A DNA stretch of 64,000 nt from Enterovibrio gelatinilyticus (GCF_028683095.1 NZ_JAJUBC010000007.1:152405-216404), one strand, 5' to 3'; counted from the first letter of the stretch, positions 53,153 through 63,503 are shown. Numbers and translations are program-made. Notes: generated by a model not told the origin, from the sequence alone.

Positions 53153-54291
53153 AGCTCTCCTTTGACATGGCAGCCCTGCAAGCGGCAATTGATATGATGC
53201 CGCCGGACAAACTTGGGCAGTTTAACTTGCAATACACCCCCAGCAACATTGACCCGATCGATATTGAATTGGGTCAAGGCAAGATTGTTGAACTGAAAGA
53301 TGTTGATACAGACACCGGCCTATTAAGTTACAAGGGGCGCCAGGTACTTCTGTATATTCAGGATGTTGGCACCTCTGTTGTTGCGGCACTTAATAATCCA
53401 GATAAAAGCGGCCCTAAATACCATGTTGCAGATTGCGCAAAGCTGAAAGGCATGCGTACCCAAGGACTTTTTGAGAGATATGTGGTCACGAATGATGTGA
53501 GCGGTGAGTTCTTAATCACTGGTACTCACTACATTGATGGGCGGGACATTGAGGGGCGAGCTAGGCTCAATGTGTGCAAATCTTGTATTAGAGCCTTGAA
53601 TTATCAAGGTTACTCAACGGGTGATGCCGCGCAGAAAGACGCAGTTTTCAATGGCTTTGATATGGCGCGCTTCTTTTCAACGTACAGCTCATTCTTCCCG
53701 CACATGCCACAACGAAAGTCTGGCGATACGCGTAAAGATTTTACTGACGATTGGGGCAAACTCAGTGCGAAATATAAAGTCGAACATAAATATTGCTGTG
53801 AGCAGTGCGGGGTTGATCTAAGCAAGCACAAGGTCCACTACCATGTTCATCATATCAACGGTATTAAGCATGACAACTCACCGTCAAATTTAGTGGGGGT
53901 ATGTGCCGACTGTTTGAGCAAAGAGAGGACCGCGAAGGAATCTTACGTCATGCATGATGTAAGACAGTTGATAGCAGGCTTACGTCGAGAACAATCACTG
54001 ACAGAAGAGTTAGGTAGTTGGGATGACGTGTTTGAGTTTACGGACCCTGCGGTACATGGTGTGTTGCACCACTGCCAAAAAGCGAAAGTGAGAATGCCTG
54101 AGCCTGGGTACGATATTCAAAACACGAATCAGGAAATTGTCGCCCTGTTAGAACTGGCATGGCCAAACCGTAAATTCGGTGTGGGAATTGCTGCCAGTGA
54201 TATTGTGCAAGCCAATGAAAATGGTTGGTATGCCATCAGTGTGCAGGAGTTTCTGAGTGATACAAAACATGCGTTTGCATGGATTCGGTAG
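53149..54291 (+). CDS. zorE: ZorE, HNH nuclease effector of Zorya type II
   Basis: A 380-residue protein starting with GTG in a GTGA overlap with zorB. The HNH core lies at 215-255. CxxC zinc ligands are C217-C220 and C252-C255, the active site is HVHHINGIKH with H234-H235, and N247 sits in the NPxNL-like SPSNLVGVC segment. The flanking regions are unrecognised. ZorE is the defining effector of type II Zorya and nicks or cuts DNA after activation by ZorAB. A terminator follows. Confidence 0.9.
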   Translation: MKLSFDMAALQAAIDMMPPDKLGQFNLQYTPSNIDPIDIELGQGKIVELKDVDTDTGLLSYKGRQVLLYIQDVGTSVVAALNNPDKSGPKYHVADCAKLKGMRTQGLFERYVVTNDVSGEFLITGTHYIDGRDIEGRARLNVCKSCIRALNYQGYSTGDAAQKDAVFNGFDMARFFSTYSSFFPHMPQRKSGDTRKDFTDDWGKLSAKYKVEHKYCCEQCGVDLSKHKVHYHVHHINGIKHDNSPSNLVGVCADCLSKERTAKESYVMHDVRQLIAGLRREQSLTEELGSWDDVFEFTDPAVHGVLHHCQKAKVRMPEPGYDIQNTNQEIVALLELAWPNRKFGVGIAASDIVQANENGWYAISVQEFLSDTKHAFAWIR

Positions 54292-54295
54292 TTAG

Positions 54296-54320
54296 AAGGC
54301 CTCTATACGAGGCCTTTATT
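54296..54320 (+). terminator. Terminator of the zorABE operon
   Basis: An 8-bp stem AAGGCCTC/GAGGCCTT with a 5-nt loop followed by TATT, starting 5 nt after the zorE stop. Confidence 0.8.
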
Positions 54321-54476
54321 CCATATTTACTCTTAAAACAGCCGAGTCCCGATACTCATTTTTCAATGTTCTTGGCTATAAAACACGACAGCTAGTATTC
54401 TTTTGCATAATTAAGCTGTCTTATCGATTCCTTTAACAATAAAATTAGTCGGTTAGCTAGATTAGGATAAAAAGAC

Positions 54477-57400
54477 ATGTTGCCTTCTGTTGTCAGTGAA
54501 CAGGTCGTTAAAAGCTTAAGAAAGTACGTTAAGTCGGCTTTCAACATGAATAACCCTTACTTCGAAAGTGAGGGGCATTCAATGATGGATAGATTCCTGA
54601 GTGAACAAGAAAATCTGGTGAAAGGGCCATATCTCTCGATCCAATTACCATTCAGACAAAGTCATCTTCCACTGGATTTTTTTGAAAATCTTGAATTGCC
54701 ATTTCCTCCCTATGCGCACCAAGCGATTGCTTATCAACGCTTGTCAACTGAAATGCCAAAACCTACCTTGGTAGCAACCGGAACAGGTTCCGGTAAGACA
54801 GAGTGTTTTCTTTACCCATTGCTCAACTATTGTGCGGGACAAAAAAACAAAGGCGTTAAAGCGATAGTTATCTATCCCATGAATGCATTGGCGACTGACC
54901 AGGCCAAGCGTTTTGCTTCAACTATATATAAAGACAAGAATTTACAAGGCAACGTACAAGTTGGGCTTTTTGTTGGTGGAGAGCAGCGGGATACCGCGGT
55001 AACTAATATGGGGCCTCAGGAAGTGATTACCTGCAAGCATCACTTGAGAAAGAATCCGCCCGATATCTTGTTAACTAACTACAAGATGCTGGATTACTTG
55101 TTGATGCGCCCTGAAGATCAAAGTCTCTGGGAACACAATGAGCCAGGAACCTTGAAGTATCTCGTCGTGGATGAACTGCACACTTTTGATGGCGCGCAGG
55201 GTTCTGATTTAGCCTGTTTGATTCGTCGCTTAAAGTACCATCTATCAGTTGATAATGAAGGTTTCGCCTGTGTAGGGACATCGGCAACGGTGGGTGACAA
55301 CGTCGAATCTCTACTTGAGTATGCAAGTAATATTTTTGATAGCAAATTTGATGAAAGCTCTGTGGTTAGAGAAGACAGATATCTCTACGAAGAATACTTA
55401 AAAGGTGCTTCAGTAGATTACTTCTCTTATCCAAGCTTTGATGAGCTAGAGAGGTTGTGTGCTTCGGCCTATTTAACGGAAGTTGAGTACCTGAATGCGC
55501 AACTGGACGTATGGTTTCCTGACGCGCATATTCATTTGCCTGAAGATATAGAAAGTGATGCTGGAAGATTATCTCGAATTGAGCTTGGCAAAGCGATTGT
55601 TTCCCATCGTTTTTTCCATTCCTTGCTTCAAATGATGAATGGAAAAATCGCTTCATTTCGTACACTTTCTTCTGATATCGGCTCTGCTTTTTCTATTTCA
55701 GAGGCCGATGCAGGTCTTGTCATACAAAGTTTTTGCTCTCTAGTCTCTATTGCGCGAAATGCAGTTGAAGAAGCGAATGATAAACGTGAACAAAGATTGG
55801 CTGAAGGTAAACCAAGGCCTGTTTTGCCTTTCCTGCAGGTGCGCCATCAATTGTGGTTCCGAGAGCTGCGTCGACTTGTCGCAAGTGTGAATCCAGAGCC
55901 TCACTTAAACTTTGGTGATGATATCTCAGATGATATGAGGGAAAAATTTCTACCCGTCATTAATTGCCGAGATTGTCACGCCACAGGCTGGGGTGGTTTT
56001 GTCAAAGGACAGGTTGAACAACTGGATAGTCAACTGGATGTTTTTTATCGCTTATTCTTCGGTGGTAATCACAGTGTTCGAGTCGCATTTCCTATTGAAG
56101 AAGACAGAGACACTCCTAACAAAGGCCAAATCAGGCGGCTTTGCACAAAGTGTTTGTCTTTAAACAGTGACGCCCAAACCGCGGGTTGCAAACATTGCGA
56201 TCATTCGGAATTAGTGAGGGTTTTCTTGCCGGACTTAGTCAAAATTAGCGAGAAAAAAGGACCCCATTTCAGTAATGATTGCCCTTACTGCCAAAGTAAG
56301 AATGGACTTTCTATTGTTGGTGCACAGTCTGCGACCTTATCTGCAGTAGCCATTAATCAGCTATACAGTAGTCGATACAATGAAAACAAAAAGCTAATTA
56401 CTTTTTCTGACTCTGTACAGGATGCCGCTCACCGGGCCGGCTTCTTTGCGTCTCGAACTTGGCCGCTCATGATGCGTGGTCATATGGGAACTGTAGCCCA
56501 GCATGCAGAGGGAATGAGTCTCTACGAATTTGCGCAAAAAGTAGTGCAAGCAGCTAAAGATAAATGCGGCAGCTCCGAGTCATTTGCAGCAACGTTTATT
56601 GCACCGAATATGGAATGGTTAAATGACTACCGCGAAATGGTGGAAAGTGGGAAACCGTTGCCTGCTGGTAGCCTGTTACCCACACTGATTGAAAAACGCT
56701 TAAATTGGGAAGTATTCAGTGAGTTTGGATTGAGAGCATCTTTTGGGCGAACACTCGAAAAAACGGGTGAATATACGACCGATGTATGCAGTCAGCACCT
56801 TATCGAATTGGTGTCACGATTACACGCCGCGTTGATTGATGAGCTGGGTGCTGAAATACATGGTGTCAATGATGAAGATGTACTTCATTTTTGCTTGGGT
56901 GTTCTTCAGAGGATGCGCCACAAGGGTGCTGTTATTCACGACTCACTTAGTCGTTATATCTCTGATGGTGGAGAAACCTATTATCTCACCAAGATTGATA
57001 AACAGACATCAAAATACATGCCTAACTGGGGTAACAAAACAAGAACTCCAGCTTTTTTGACGTTTGAGAAAAACAAGCGTTTTGATCAGATCGTTGGCAG
57101 CAAGTCTAAGCACTCCTGGTACCAGAACTGGTTAATAAAGTGCTTTGGTAAGCATGACAACATCATGATCGCCAATCATACGCAAACAATTTACAAACTC
57201 ACGTTAGATGCCTTGAGAAGAGGAGGAATTCTTCGCGAGTGTGATGCGAAGCATTGCAAAGTGTGGGGGATAGAGCCTTCTGCTCTAAGGCTATCAACTA
57301 CGACGGTTGCTTTGGGTTGTGATACCTGTTCGGAGCAAATGATTGTAGCCGAGGCTTCAGTTGATTACTGGAAAGGTCAACCTTGTTCGCGAGAGTCTTG

Positions 57401-60400
57401 TATTGGTCATCTTTCCATAGAAAAGTCGCTGCCAGAAAAAGAGTGGTCACACTCGCAAGTTTGCCGAGTCAATGCGGCTGAACATACTGGTTTGCTTGAA
57501 CGTACAGTGAGAGAACAAACTGAGAATGCGTTCATTAACGGTGGCGATGCATGGTCAGTGAATCTGTTGTCGGCTACCCCAACCCTTGAGATGGGTATTG
57601 ATATTGGCGACCTGTCATCAGTATTGCTTTGTTCTGTCCCCCCAGCGCAGGCTAACTATTTGCAGAGAATCGGACGTGCTGGCCGAAAGGACGGTAATGC
57701 GTTCAATATGACAGTTGCGGAAGGTAACCCGCACGATCTCTTTTATTTTGAAGAGCCTGTGGAAATGATGGCTGGCAGCGTTAACGCGCCTGGTGTTTTC
57801 CTTGATGCGTCGGCAATTCTGGAACGGCAACTCACGGCTTTCTGTATGGACCGTTGGATCAAAACGGGTATCGATGGCAGTGCCATTTCTAAACGTGTGA
57901 AACAGATGCTTGACGCGACAGAGGCGGGCCTAAGAGATCAATATCCATACAACTTCTTGGATTTTGTAGATTCTGAGAAGGAATCACTATTTACGCAATT
58001 TACCCAAGTTTTCCATGCGCTTTCTCCTTCTTCCTACGACAAGCTTAAAACGTTTATTATTGGCTCGAGTCAAGAGTATGGATTGGCACCGAAAATACAG
58101 GAAGCGCTTGAGATGCTGGTCAAAGACCGTAAATCTCTTAAACATCGCGCAGAAAAGTTAAAGCGAAGCATCGATAAGCTCAAGTCTTCACCTATTAAAG
58201 ATCAAAACTACGCGAGTGATCTTAGCGAGTTCGAAAATGAACGAAATGCTCTACTAGCACTTTTAAGAGAGATCAATGGTAAAAGCACGCTGAACTTCAT
58301 GACAGATGAGGGTTTGCTGCCTAACTATGCATTCCCAGAAGCCGGTATTACTTTGCGTTCAGTTCTTTGGCGCAAAAAAGACACCATTGAACTTGAAGAT
58401 GGTAAGAGCCAGTACGTCACATCTACATTTGAATATGAGAGACCTGCTGCGGCTGCTATTTCGGAACTTGCTCCTACCAATTACTTTTATGCAGGTGGGC
58501 ATAAAGTAGAAGTAGAGCAGATTGATATGAAAGTCTCTGAACCAGAGACTTGGAGGGTTTGCAGCCACTGCAACCACAGTGAACTTTTAGAGAGTGACCA
58601 GTTCTCAACTTGCCCTAAATGCGGTCACCCTGGTTGGTCAGATTCAGAGCAAAAAATGCGAATGCTTAAACTGCGCCAGGTTTATGCACGATCTAGTGTT
58701 AGGGATTCGAAAATCACGGATGATGCTGACACGAGGACGCCCGCATTTTTCCAAAGGCAGATGCTAGTCTCATTTAGGCCTGAAGACGTCGAATTTGCTT
58801 ATCAAGTCCAAAACAAATCTATTCCTTTTGGCTTTGAATATATTCGCAAAGTCGCCATGCGTGACATTAATTTTGGTAGCCCAATCGAGGAGGCTAACGA
58901 GTTTTATGTGGCTGGAGAAAAGAAGAAAAAATCCGGCTTCAAAGTGTGCGCAGATTGTGGGTTTGTTCAAAAAGGTAAAGGGCCTGAAAACCACGATATA
59001 AGTTGTAAATACCGTGGCACGGTAATGGAAGCAAAGTACGAAGATTTTCTTTTCCTTTATCGCCAGCTTGAATCAGAGGCTATTCGTATTCTTCTGCCTG
59101 TAAGTGGATATGGCAATGGACAAGTCACAGAGGCATCTTTAAGTGCTGCATTGCAATTGGGCATGAAGCGCTATTTCAAAGGTAGCGTTGAACATATCAA
59201 AGGCACAATCTACCGTGAACCTGAAGATGCAGGTGAGAGCTACCGACATTACTTGGTTATTTACGACTCAGTACCTGGTGGAACCGGTGCGTTAAAAGAG
59301 CTCATGCAGGAGCCAGCTAACTTATTGTCGCTGTTAAATCTAGCATTGGAAGTTATCGAGCATTGTGGCTGTGCTTCCGAAGGTAAAGACGGATGTTATC
59401 AATGCGTCTATGCGTACAGAGATCGTGGCAAGATGAGGTCGATTTCTCGCGAGCATGCGCGCGGATTGTTAAAATCGATACTTGACGATGAAAGTGCATT
59501 GGTAAAAGTGAATTCATTGTCTGACATTTCAATCAATAAGATGCTTGAATCTGAATTAGAGAAGCTATTCGTAGAGACTCTACAGCAAAGCGTTTCTGAA
59601 TTTGTCGTGACTAAAGAGTACCTGAGAGGGAAAGCTGCTTGGATTGTGTCATCGAAGCTAAACAATGACGCTACTTGGCATCTTGTACCTCAGGAAAATC
59701 TCGGAGAAAAAGAGGGGGTGTATATTGATACACGTCCAGACTTCATTTTATATCCGTCATCTGATTTAAAGCAGGTTAAACCGATTGCAGTCTATTTGGA
59801 CGGTTTTGTTCATCACTACAACATCGTTCATGATGATGCTGAGAAGCGCAACGCAGTTCTAGATAGTCAAAAATACAACGTTTGGACACTTTGCTGGAAT
59901 GATTTAGCAAAGCCGGATGATAAGCATGTCAAAGATGTAATTGGCCTTAATCGTCAGGATGTTGCACTTAAAGATCAAAAGGGGCATTACAGCAGGCTCT
60001 TAACAAAGAACTACCAAATGTTACGAAGCAGCTATGAGAATCAAAATAGCTTCTCTTTGTTAAAAAGATATCTCCATGACCCACAAACAACATCTTCCTT
60101 GTTCCAACAAGCCATGTTTGCGAACAGTTTCTATTGGTTGGCAATAGCAGCATCTAAAGACGTCGCGAAGAAAAATAAGTTTGAATATGAAATGCGTGAG
60201 AATTCAGATTCAGCAAGACTGCCCGAACTTTGCTTGGATGTTCCGTATTTCTTTGGTGGGCTTTTAGACTCGATTAATACTTCTCAACGAAGCATTGAAT
60301 TAGCGGCAGTAATGCCAGTTGAGGTCTATATAAATGCGGTAGCGAATAAAGTGCAAGGCCAAACACCTTTTGTGTATGCCGAGGCAATGACGCGCTTACA

Positions 60401-60893
60401 TGCTTGCTTTGATGATAGATACCCAGAGGATGATGGCTATGAACAAGCACTTTATGGTTATTGGAAGCTGGTGAACCTAGCTCAGTTTATGAGTGATTTT
60501 TCTTTTACGTCACGTAAGTTACTGGAAAGTGGTAGCGTGAATCGTGTAATAAAAGCTCAAAATGTTGAACCCGAAGCTGAAATAAGCGGATTGCAAACAT
60601 TGCCTGATGAATGGGCTGAACTGATTGAACTGGAAGTTATCGATGAGTCCATTGCCTTCTCAATGATTGAGCATGATATTTCGGCTCCTGAGGTTGGTTT
60701 TTCTTTGGTTAGTGAGGAAGGAGAGATCATTGCAGAGGCTGAACTTGCATGGTTAGAAGAAAAAGTTGCAGTGTTGTTGCCTGAGATGGGTGCATTTAAA
60801 GAGCAGTTTGCAGGCGAAGGTTGGCGAGTGATAGTTGGCGAATTGACGGATCAGACATTGCAGGAAATAAAACAATTTATGGGTAATAACTAA
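54477..60893 (+). CDS. Second giant DUF1998-type SF2 helicase (DruE-like), DELH box
   Basis: A 2138-residue helicase related in plan to DruE but clearly different in sequence. Walker A GTGSGKTE is at 102-109, YPMNALATDQAKR follows, motif II is DELH (232-235) instead of DEAH, and SATVGDN is present. Cys-rich segments include CRDCHATGWGG and several CxxC pairs. The second RecA domain ends in TLEMGIDIGDL and YLQRIGRAGRKDG near 1064, and the DUF1998-type cluster CGCASEGKDGCYQC lies near 1630. About 480 residues follow, including a Vsr/restriction-like strand pattern (RPDFILYP, IAVYLDGFVHH) that could be a nuclease fold. AGGATAA precedes the ATG. No druH-like gene is adjacent; the partner is the UvrD fusion one base after the stop. 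Confidence 0.88.
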   Translation: MLPSVVSEQVVKSLRKYVKSAFNMNNPYFESEGHSMMDRFLSEQENLVKGPYLSIQLPFRQSHLPLDFFENLELPFPPYAHQAIAYQRLSTEMPKPTLVATGTGSGKTECFLYPLLNYCAGQKNKGVKAIVIYPMNALATDQAKRFASTIYKDKNLQGNVQVGLFVGGEQRDTAVTNMGPQEVITCKHHLRKNPPDILLTNYKMLDYLLMRPEDQSLWEHNEPGTLKYLVVDELHTFDGAQGSDLACLIRRLKYHLSVDNEGFACVGTSATVGDNVESLLEYASNIFDSKFDESSVVREDRYLYEEYLKGASVDYFSYPSFDELERLCASAYLTEVEYLNAQLDVWFPDAHIHLPEDIESDAGRLSRIELGKAIVSHRFFHSLLQMMNGKIASFRTLSSDIGSAFSISEADAGLVIQSFCSLVSIARNAVEEANDKREQRLAEGKPRPVLPFLQVRHQLWFRELRRLVASVNPEPHLNFGDDISDDMREKFLPVINCRDCHATGWGGFVKGQVEQLDSQLDVFYRLFFGGNHSVRVAFPIEEDRDTPNKGQIRRLCTKCLSLNSDAQTAGCKHCDHSELVRVFLPDLVKISEKKGPHFSNDCPYCQSKNGLSIVGAQSATLSAVAINQLYSSRYNENKKLITFSDSVQDAAHRAGFFASRTWPLMMRGHMGTVAQHAEGMSLYEFAQKVVQAAKDKCGSSESFAATFIAPNMEWLNDYREMVESGKPLPAGSLLPTLIEKRLNWEVFSEFGLRASFGRTLEKTGEYTTDVCSQHLIELVSRLHAALIDELGAEIHGVNDEDVLHFCLGVLQRMRHKGAVIHDSLSRYISDGGETYYLTKIDKQTSKYMPNWGNKTRTPAFLTFEKNKRFDQIVGSKSKHSWYQNWLIKCFGKHDNIMIANHTQTIYKLTLDALRRGGILRECDAKHCKVWGIEPSALRLSTTTVALGCDTCSEQMIVAEASVDYWKGQPCSRESCIGHLSIEKSLPEKEWSHSQVCRVNAAEHTGLLERTVREQTENAFINGGDAWSVNLLSATPTLEMGIDIGDLSSVLLCSVPPAQANYLQRIGRAGRKDGNAFNMTVAEGNPHDLFYFEEPVEMMAGSVNAPGVFLDASAILERQLTAFCMDRWIKTGIDGSAISKRVKQMLDATEAGLRDQYPYNFLDFVDSEKESLFTQFTQVFHALSPSSYDKLKTFIIGSSQEYGLAPKIQEALEMLVKDRKSLKHRAEKLKRSIDKLKSSPIKDQNYASDLSEFENERNALLALLREINGKSTLNFMTDEGLLPNYAFPEAGITLRSVLWRKKDTIELEDGKSQYVTSTFEYERPAAAAISELAPTNYFYAGGHKVEVEQIDMKVSEPETWRVCSHCNHSELLESDQFSTCPKCGHPGWSDSEQKMRMLKLRQVYARSSVRDSKITDDADTRTPAFFQRQMLVSFRPEDVEFAYQVQNKSIPFGFEYIRKVAMRDINFGSPIEEANEFYVAGEKKKKSGFKVCADCGFVQKGKGPENHDISCKYRGTVMEAKYEDFLFLYRQLESEAIRILLPVSGYGNGQVTEASLSAALQLGMKRYFKGSVEHIKGTIYREPEDAGESYRHYLVIYDSVPGGTGALKELMQEPANLLSLLNLALEVIEHCGCASEGKDGCYQCVYAYRDRGKMRSISREHARGLLKSILDDESALVKVNSLSDISINKMLESELEKLFVETLQQSVSEFVVTKEYLRGKAAWIVSSKLNNDATWHLVPQENLGEKEGVYIDTRPDFILYPSSDLKQVKPIAVYLDGFVHHYNIVHDDAEKRNAVLDSQKYNVWTLCWNDLAKPDDKHVKDVIGLNRQDVALKDQKGHYSRLLTKNYQMLRSSYENQNSFSLLKRYLHDPQTTSSLFQQAMFANSFYWLAIAASKDVAKKNKFEYEMRENSDSARLPELCLDVPYFFGGLLDSINTSQRSIELAAVMPVEVYINAVANKVQGQTPFVYAEAMTRLHACFDDRYPEDDGYEQALYGYWKLVNLAQFMSDFSFTSRKLLESGSVNRVIKAQNVEPEAEISGLQTLPDEWAELIELEVIDESIAFSMIEHDISAPEVGFSLVSEEGEIIAEAELAWLEEKVAVLLPEMGAFKEQFAGEGWRVIVGELTDQTLQEIKQFMGNN

Positions 60894-60894
60894 T

Positions 60895-63024
60895 ATGACA
60901 GCAGTTGAAATGCCAAAGGTAGCTATTGCAGGAGACTTCCTGATGTCTTTTGCGAGAATTCCTAAACAGCAGCAGAAAAAAGTTCAAGAATTTATCAGTA
61001 AGTTTCGCCAAAATCCTACGAGCTCTGGCATTAACTATGAAAAGATTCGCGATGCAAAAAGTTCTAATGTTCACTCTGTTCGTATAGATCAAACCTATCG
61101 TGGAATCGTGTTGAAGCCCGAAAAAAGCAACCTTTACATGCTTATGTGGGTTGCTCATCATGACGATGCTTATGACTGGGCGAGACGCCATGACTGCCTT
61201 ATTCATCCATCTACTGGTGCAATCCAGATAGTAGAAATCAGTAATGTTGTAGAACAACCGCGAGTTGAAACGCTTGAGACTCAAATCCAAAAAGCACTAT
61301 TCGCGGACTTCACTCGAGAGCAAATACTCGCTCTAGGTGTCCCTAGTGACTTTGTAGATGCTGTGCTTTCTCTTGTCTCTGAAAGAGAGCTGGAGTCGCT
61401 GGAGAAAAAATTACCTTCTGAAGCTTATGAGCCTCTCTATTTGCTAGCGGCTGGCGAGGATTTCGATGAGCTGGTTGCTACCTACAATGAGTCACTTGGC
61501 GAGACTGTAGATGTAACTGACTTTGAAGCGGCTCTGGAAAGAACATCATCTCAACGTAACTTCCGCATGGTTACTGATGACCTTGAGCTCCAGAAAATGT
61601 TGAATGCTCCACTTGAGAAGTGGCGAGTATTCTTACACCCAAGCCAAAGAAAGCTAGTTACTCGCGAGGCCAAAGGCCCTACACGAGTTCTTGGCGGAGC
61701 AGGCACGGGCAAAACAGTTGTGGCGATGCATAGAGCTGTTTATTTAGCTCAACAGATCACGGATGCTAAAACGAAAGTTCTTTTCACCACATTTACCCGC
61801 AATCTAGCTTCTGACATCAAGGCTAACTTGAAGAAAATTGCCAGTGAAGAACAATTGGCGAAAATTGAGGTTACCAATATTGATGGATGGATTTCTCGAT
61901 TTCTGAAGCGTTTTAATTACGACTACAAGGTGGTTTACGAAGAGAATAGTGAGCGTAAGCAGTGCTGGAAATATGCTATTGATCAAGCGCCAACTGAGCC
62001 TTTCTTCCCTGAATCTTTCTATGAAGAGGAATGGCGACATATTGTTCAACCTAATGCCATTAAAACGAAAGCAGACTATTTTAATGTGAGTCGTGTTGGC
62101 AGGGGAACGCCATTGAGCCGTATTCAGCGTGCAAAAATATGGCCCGTATTTGATGAATTCCGAAACCAAATGAACCGTAAGCGCTTGCGGGATATGAATG
62201 ATGCCATGTTGGATGCCATTGACATTATCAAAGAGCAGAAGGTCTTATTGCCTTATTTATCAATAATTGTAGATGAGGCTCAAGATATGGGAAGTCAGGC
62301 TTTCTCTTTACTTCGAGCAATTGTTCCCGAGCAAGAGAATGATCTGTTTATCGTTGGAGATGGGCATCAGCGTATTTACAGAAATAAAGTTGTGCTTGGA
62401 CGCTGCGGCATCAATGTTCGTGGCCGTCGTTCCCAAAAACTGAAGATTAACTACCGCACAACTGAAGAGACCAGACGTTTTGCAACGTCGATTCTGAACA
62501 ATGTGCAAGTAGATAACTTAGATGGGGAGTTTGATAAATCTACAGACTATCTCTCCCTTTTTCATGGCGACCTACCTATCGTTAAAGTGCTGCCATCGTA
62601 TGAAAAGGAAGTTGATTTCGTTAAGCAACAACTAGATTTGCTTTTGAGTAACGACGTCCCGTTGAAAGATATCTGCTTGGTGGCAAGAACAAATTATGTC
62701 CGGGATAGCTATGCAAAATCGTTAAATGACAAAGGTGTGGACACGTATGCGCTATCTGCTGACAGTTCGGACAGTGAGAAAGCTGGCCTTCGCGTAGCAA
62801 CGATGCACCGCGTAAAAGGACTTGAGTTTAAATACATCTTCATTGTTGGCGTTAACAAAGATGTAGTACCGCTAAAGAAAGCGTTAACTGAAGACCCTGT
62901 TGAGCGCCGTGACTATGACTTCAATGAGAGGGCCTTGCTTCATGTGGCAGCCACTAGAGCGATTAAAGGGCTTTATGTGACGGCATCGAATAACCCAAGT
63001 CAGTATCTCTCAGATTTTATTTGA
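60895..63024 (+). CDS. RelE-like domain fused to a UvrD/Rep-type SF1 helicase
   Basis: A 709-residue protein coupled to the giant helicase gene (one base between stop and ATG). Residues 8-105 resemble a RelE/ParE toxin fold, with FLMSFARIPKQQQKKVQEFI at the start, a YRGIVLK strand and the LMWVAHHDDAYDWA end typical of this helicase group. A helical linker follows, then SF1 motifs: Walker A GGAGTGKT at 267-274, DEAQ at 460-463, KINYRTTEE, VATMHRVKGLEFKYIF and LLHVAATRAIKGL. Whether the RelE-like part retains RNase activity is uncertain; in such fusions it may be structural. A strong terminator follows. Confidence 0.87.
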   Translation: MTAVEMPKVAIAGDFLMSFARIPKQQQKKVQEFISKFRQNPTSSGINYEKIRDAKSSNVHSVRIDQTYRGIVLKPEKSNLYMLMWVAHHDDAYDWARRHDCLIHPSTGAIQIVEISNVVEQPRVETLETQIQKALFADFTREQILALGVPSDFVDAVLSLVSERELESLEKKLPSEAYEPLYLLAAGEDFDELVATYNESLGETVDVTDFEAALERTSSQRNFRMVTDDLELQKMLNAPLEKWRVFLHPSQRKLVTREAKGPTRVLGGAGTGKTVVAMHRAVYLAQQITDAKTKVLFTTFTRNLASDIKANLKKIASEEQLAKIEVTNIDGWISRFLKRFNYDYKVVYEENSERKQCWKYAIDQAPTEPFFPESFYEEEWRHIVQPNAIKTKADYFNVSRVGRGTPLSRIQRAKIWPVFDEFRNQMNRKRLRDMNDAMLDAIDIIKEQKVLLPYLSIIVDEAQDMGSQAFSLLRAIVPEQENDLFIVGDGHQRIYRNKVVLGRCGINVRGRRSQKLKINYRTTEETRRFATSILNNVQVDNLDGEFDKSTDYLSLFHGDLPIVKVLPSYEKEVDFVKQQLDLLLSNDVPLKDICLVARTNYVRDSYAKSLNDKGVDTYALSADSSDSEKAGLRVATMHRVKGLEFKYIFIVGVNKDVVPLKKALTEDPVERRDYDFNERALLHVAATRAIKGLYVTASNNPSQYLSDFI

Positions 63025-63115
63025 ACTAAAGTTTGTCAGTAAACTGGCTAGTTGGGGCAATGCCGCTCAGTTAAGAGACAATTGAGCGACTGAACGATCC
63101 AACAGATCGCTTATA

Positions 63116-63151
63116 AAGGCTCTAAGTACCCAAACTTAGAGCCTTTTATTT
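63116..63151 (+). terminator. Terminator after the helicase pair
   Basis: A perfect 12-bp stem AAGGCTCTAAGT/ACTTAGAGCCTT with a 6-nt loop followed by TTATTTT. Confidence 0.92.
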
Positions 63152-63228
63152 TGCAACTAACTGAGGAAGGATAAATGCAAACACATGGGCATATTTTAAT
63201 AAGAGTGTACTTTTTCTATCGGACTGAA

Positions 63229-63279
63229 CTAGTAATAATTACTTTACTGCAATGACTGCTGTGCTAGTAATAATTACTT
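63229..63279. promoter_or_regulatory. Two copies of a dyad, likely operator
   Basis: CTAGTAATAATTACTT occurs at 63229-63244 and 63264-63279, offset 35 bp. Each contains AGTAAT-A-ATTACT, a dyad with one central base. Spaced repeats of a dyad in a 480-bp gene-free region suggest a regulator site. The rest of the region to 63503 is AT-rich with no supported gene. Confidence 0.45.
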
Positions 63280-63503
63280 CACGCCATCATGGATGCCATG
63301 CTTGATTTCTCCTAATTTAAGCTCTTGGCGGTTTCTTATTTATGGGCAGAGTTAAAGCTCCGCCATTAACGCATAACCTATTGTTTTAAATGATTTTTTA
63401 ATTTCACCTTTTCGTTTTTAAATATTAAAAGTAAATTTTCACTATTAATATAAAATTAAATTGGTTAACATTTAGTCAGCTGGGGTTTCTAAACAGGGAT
63501 TGA

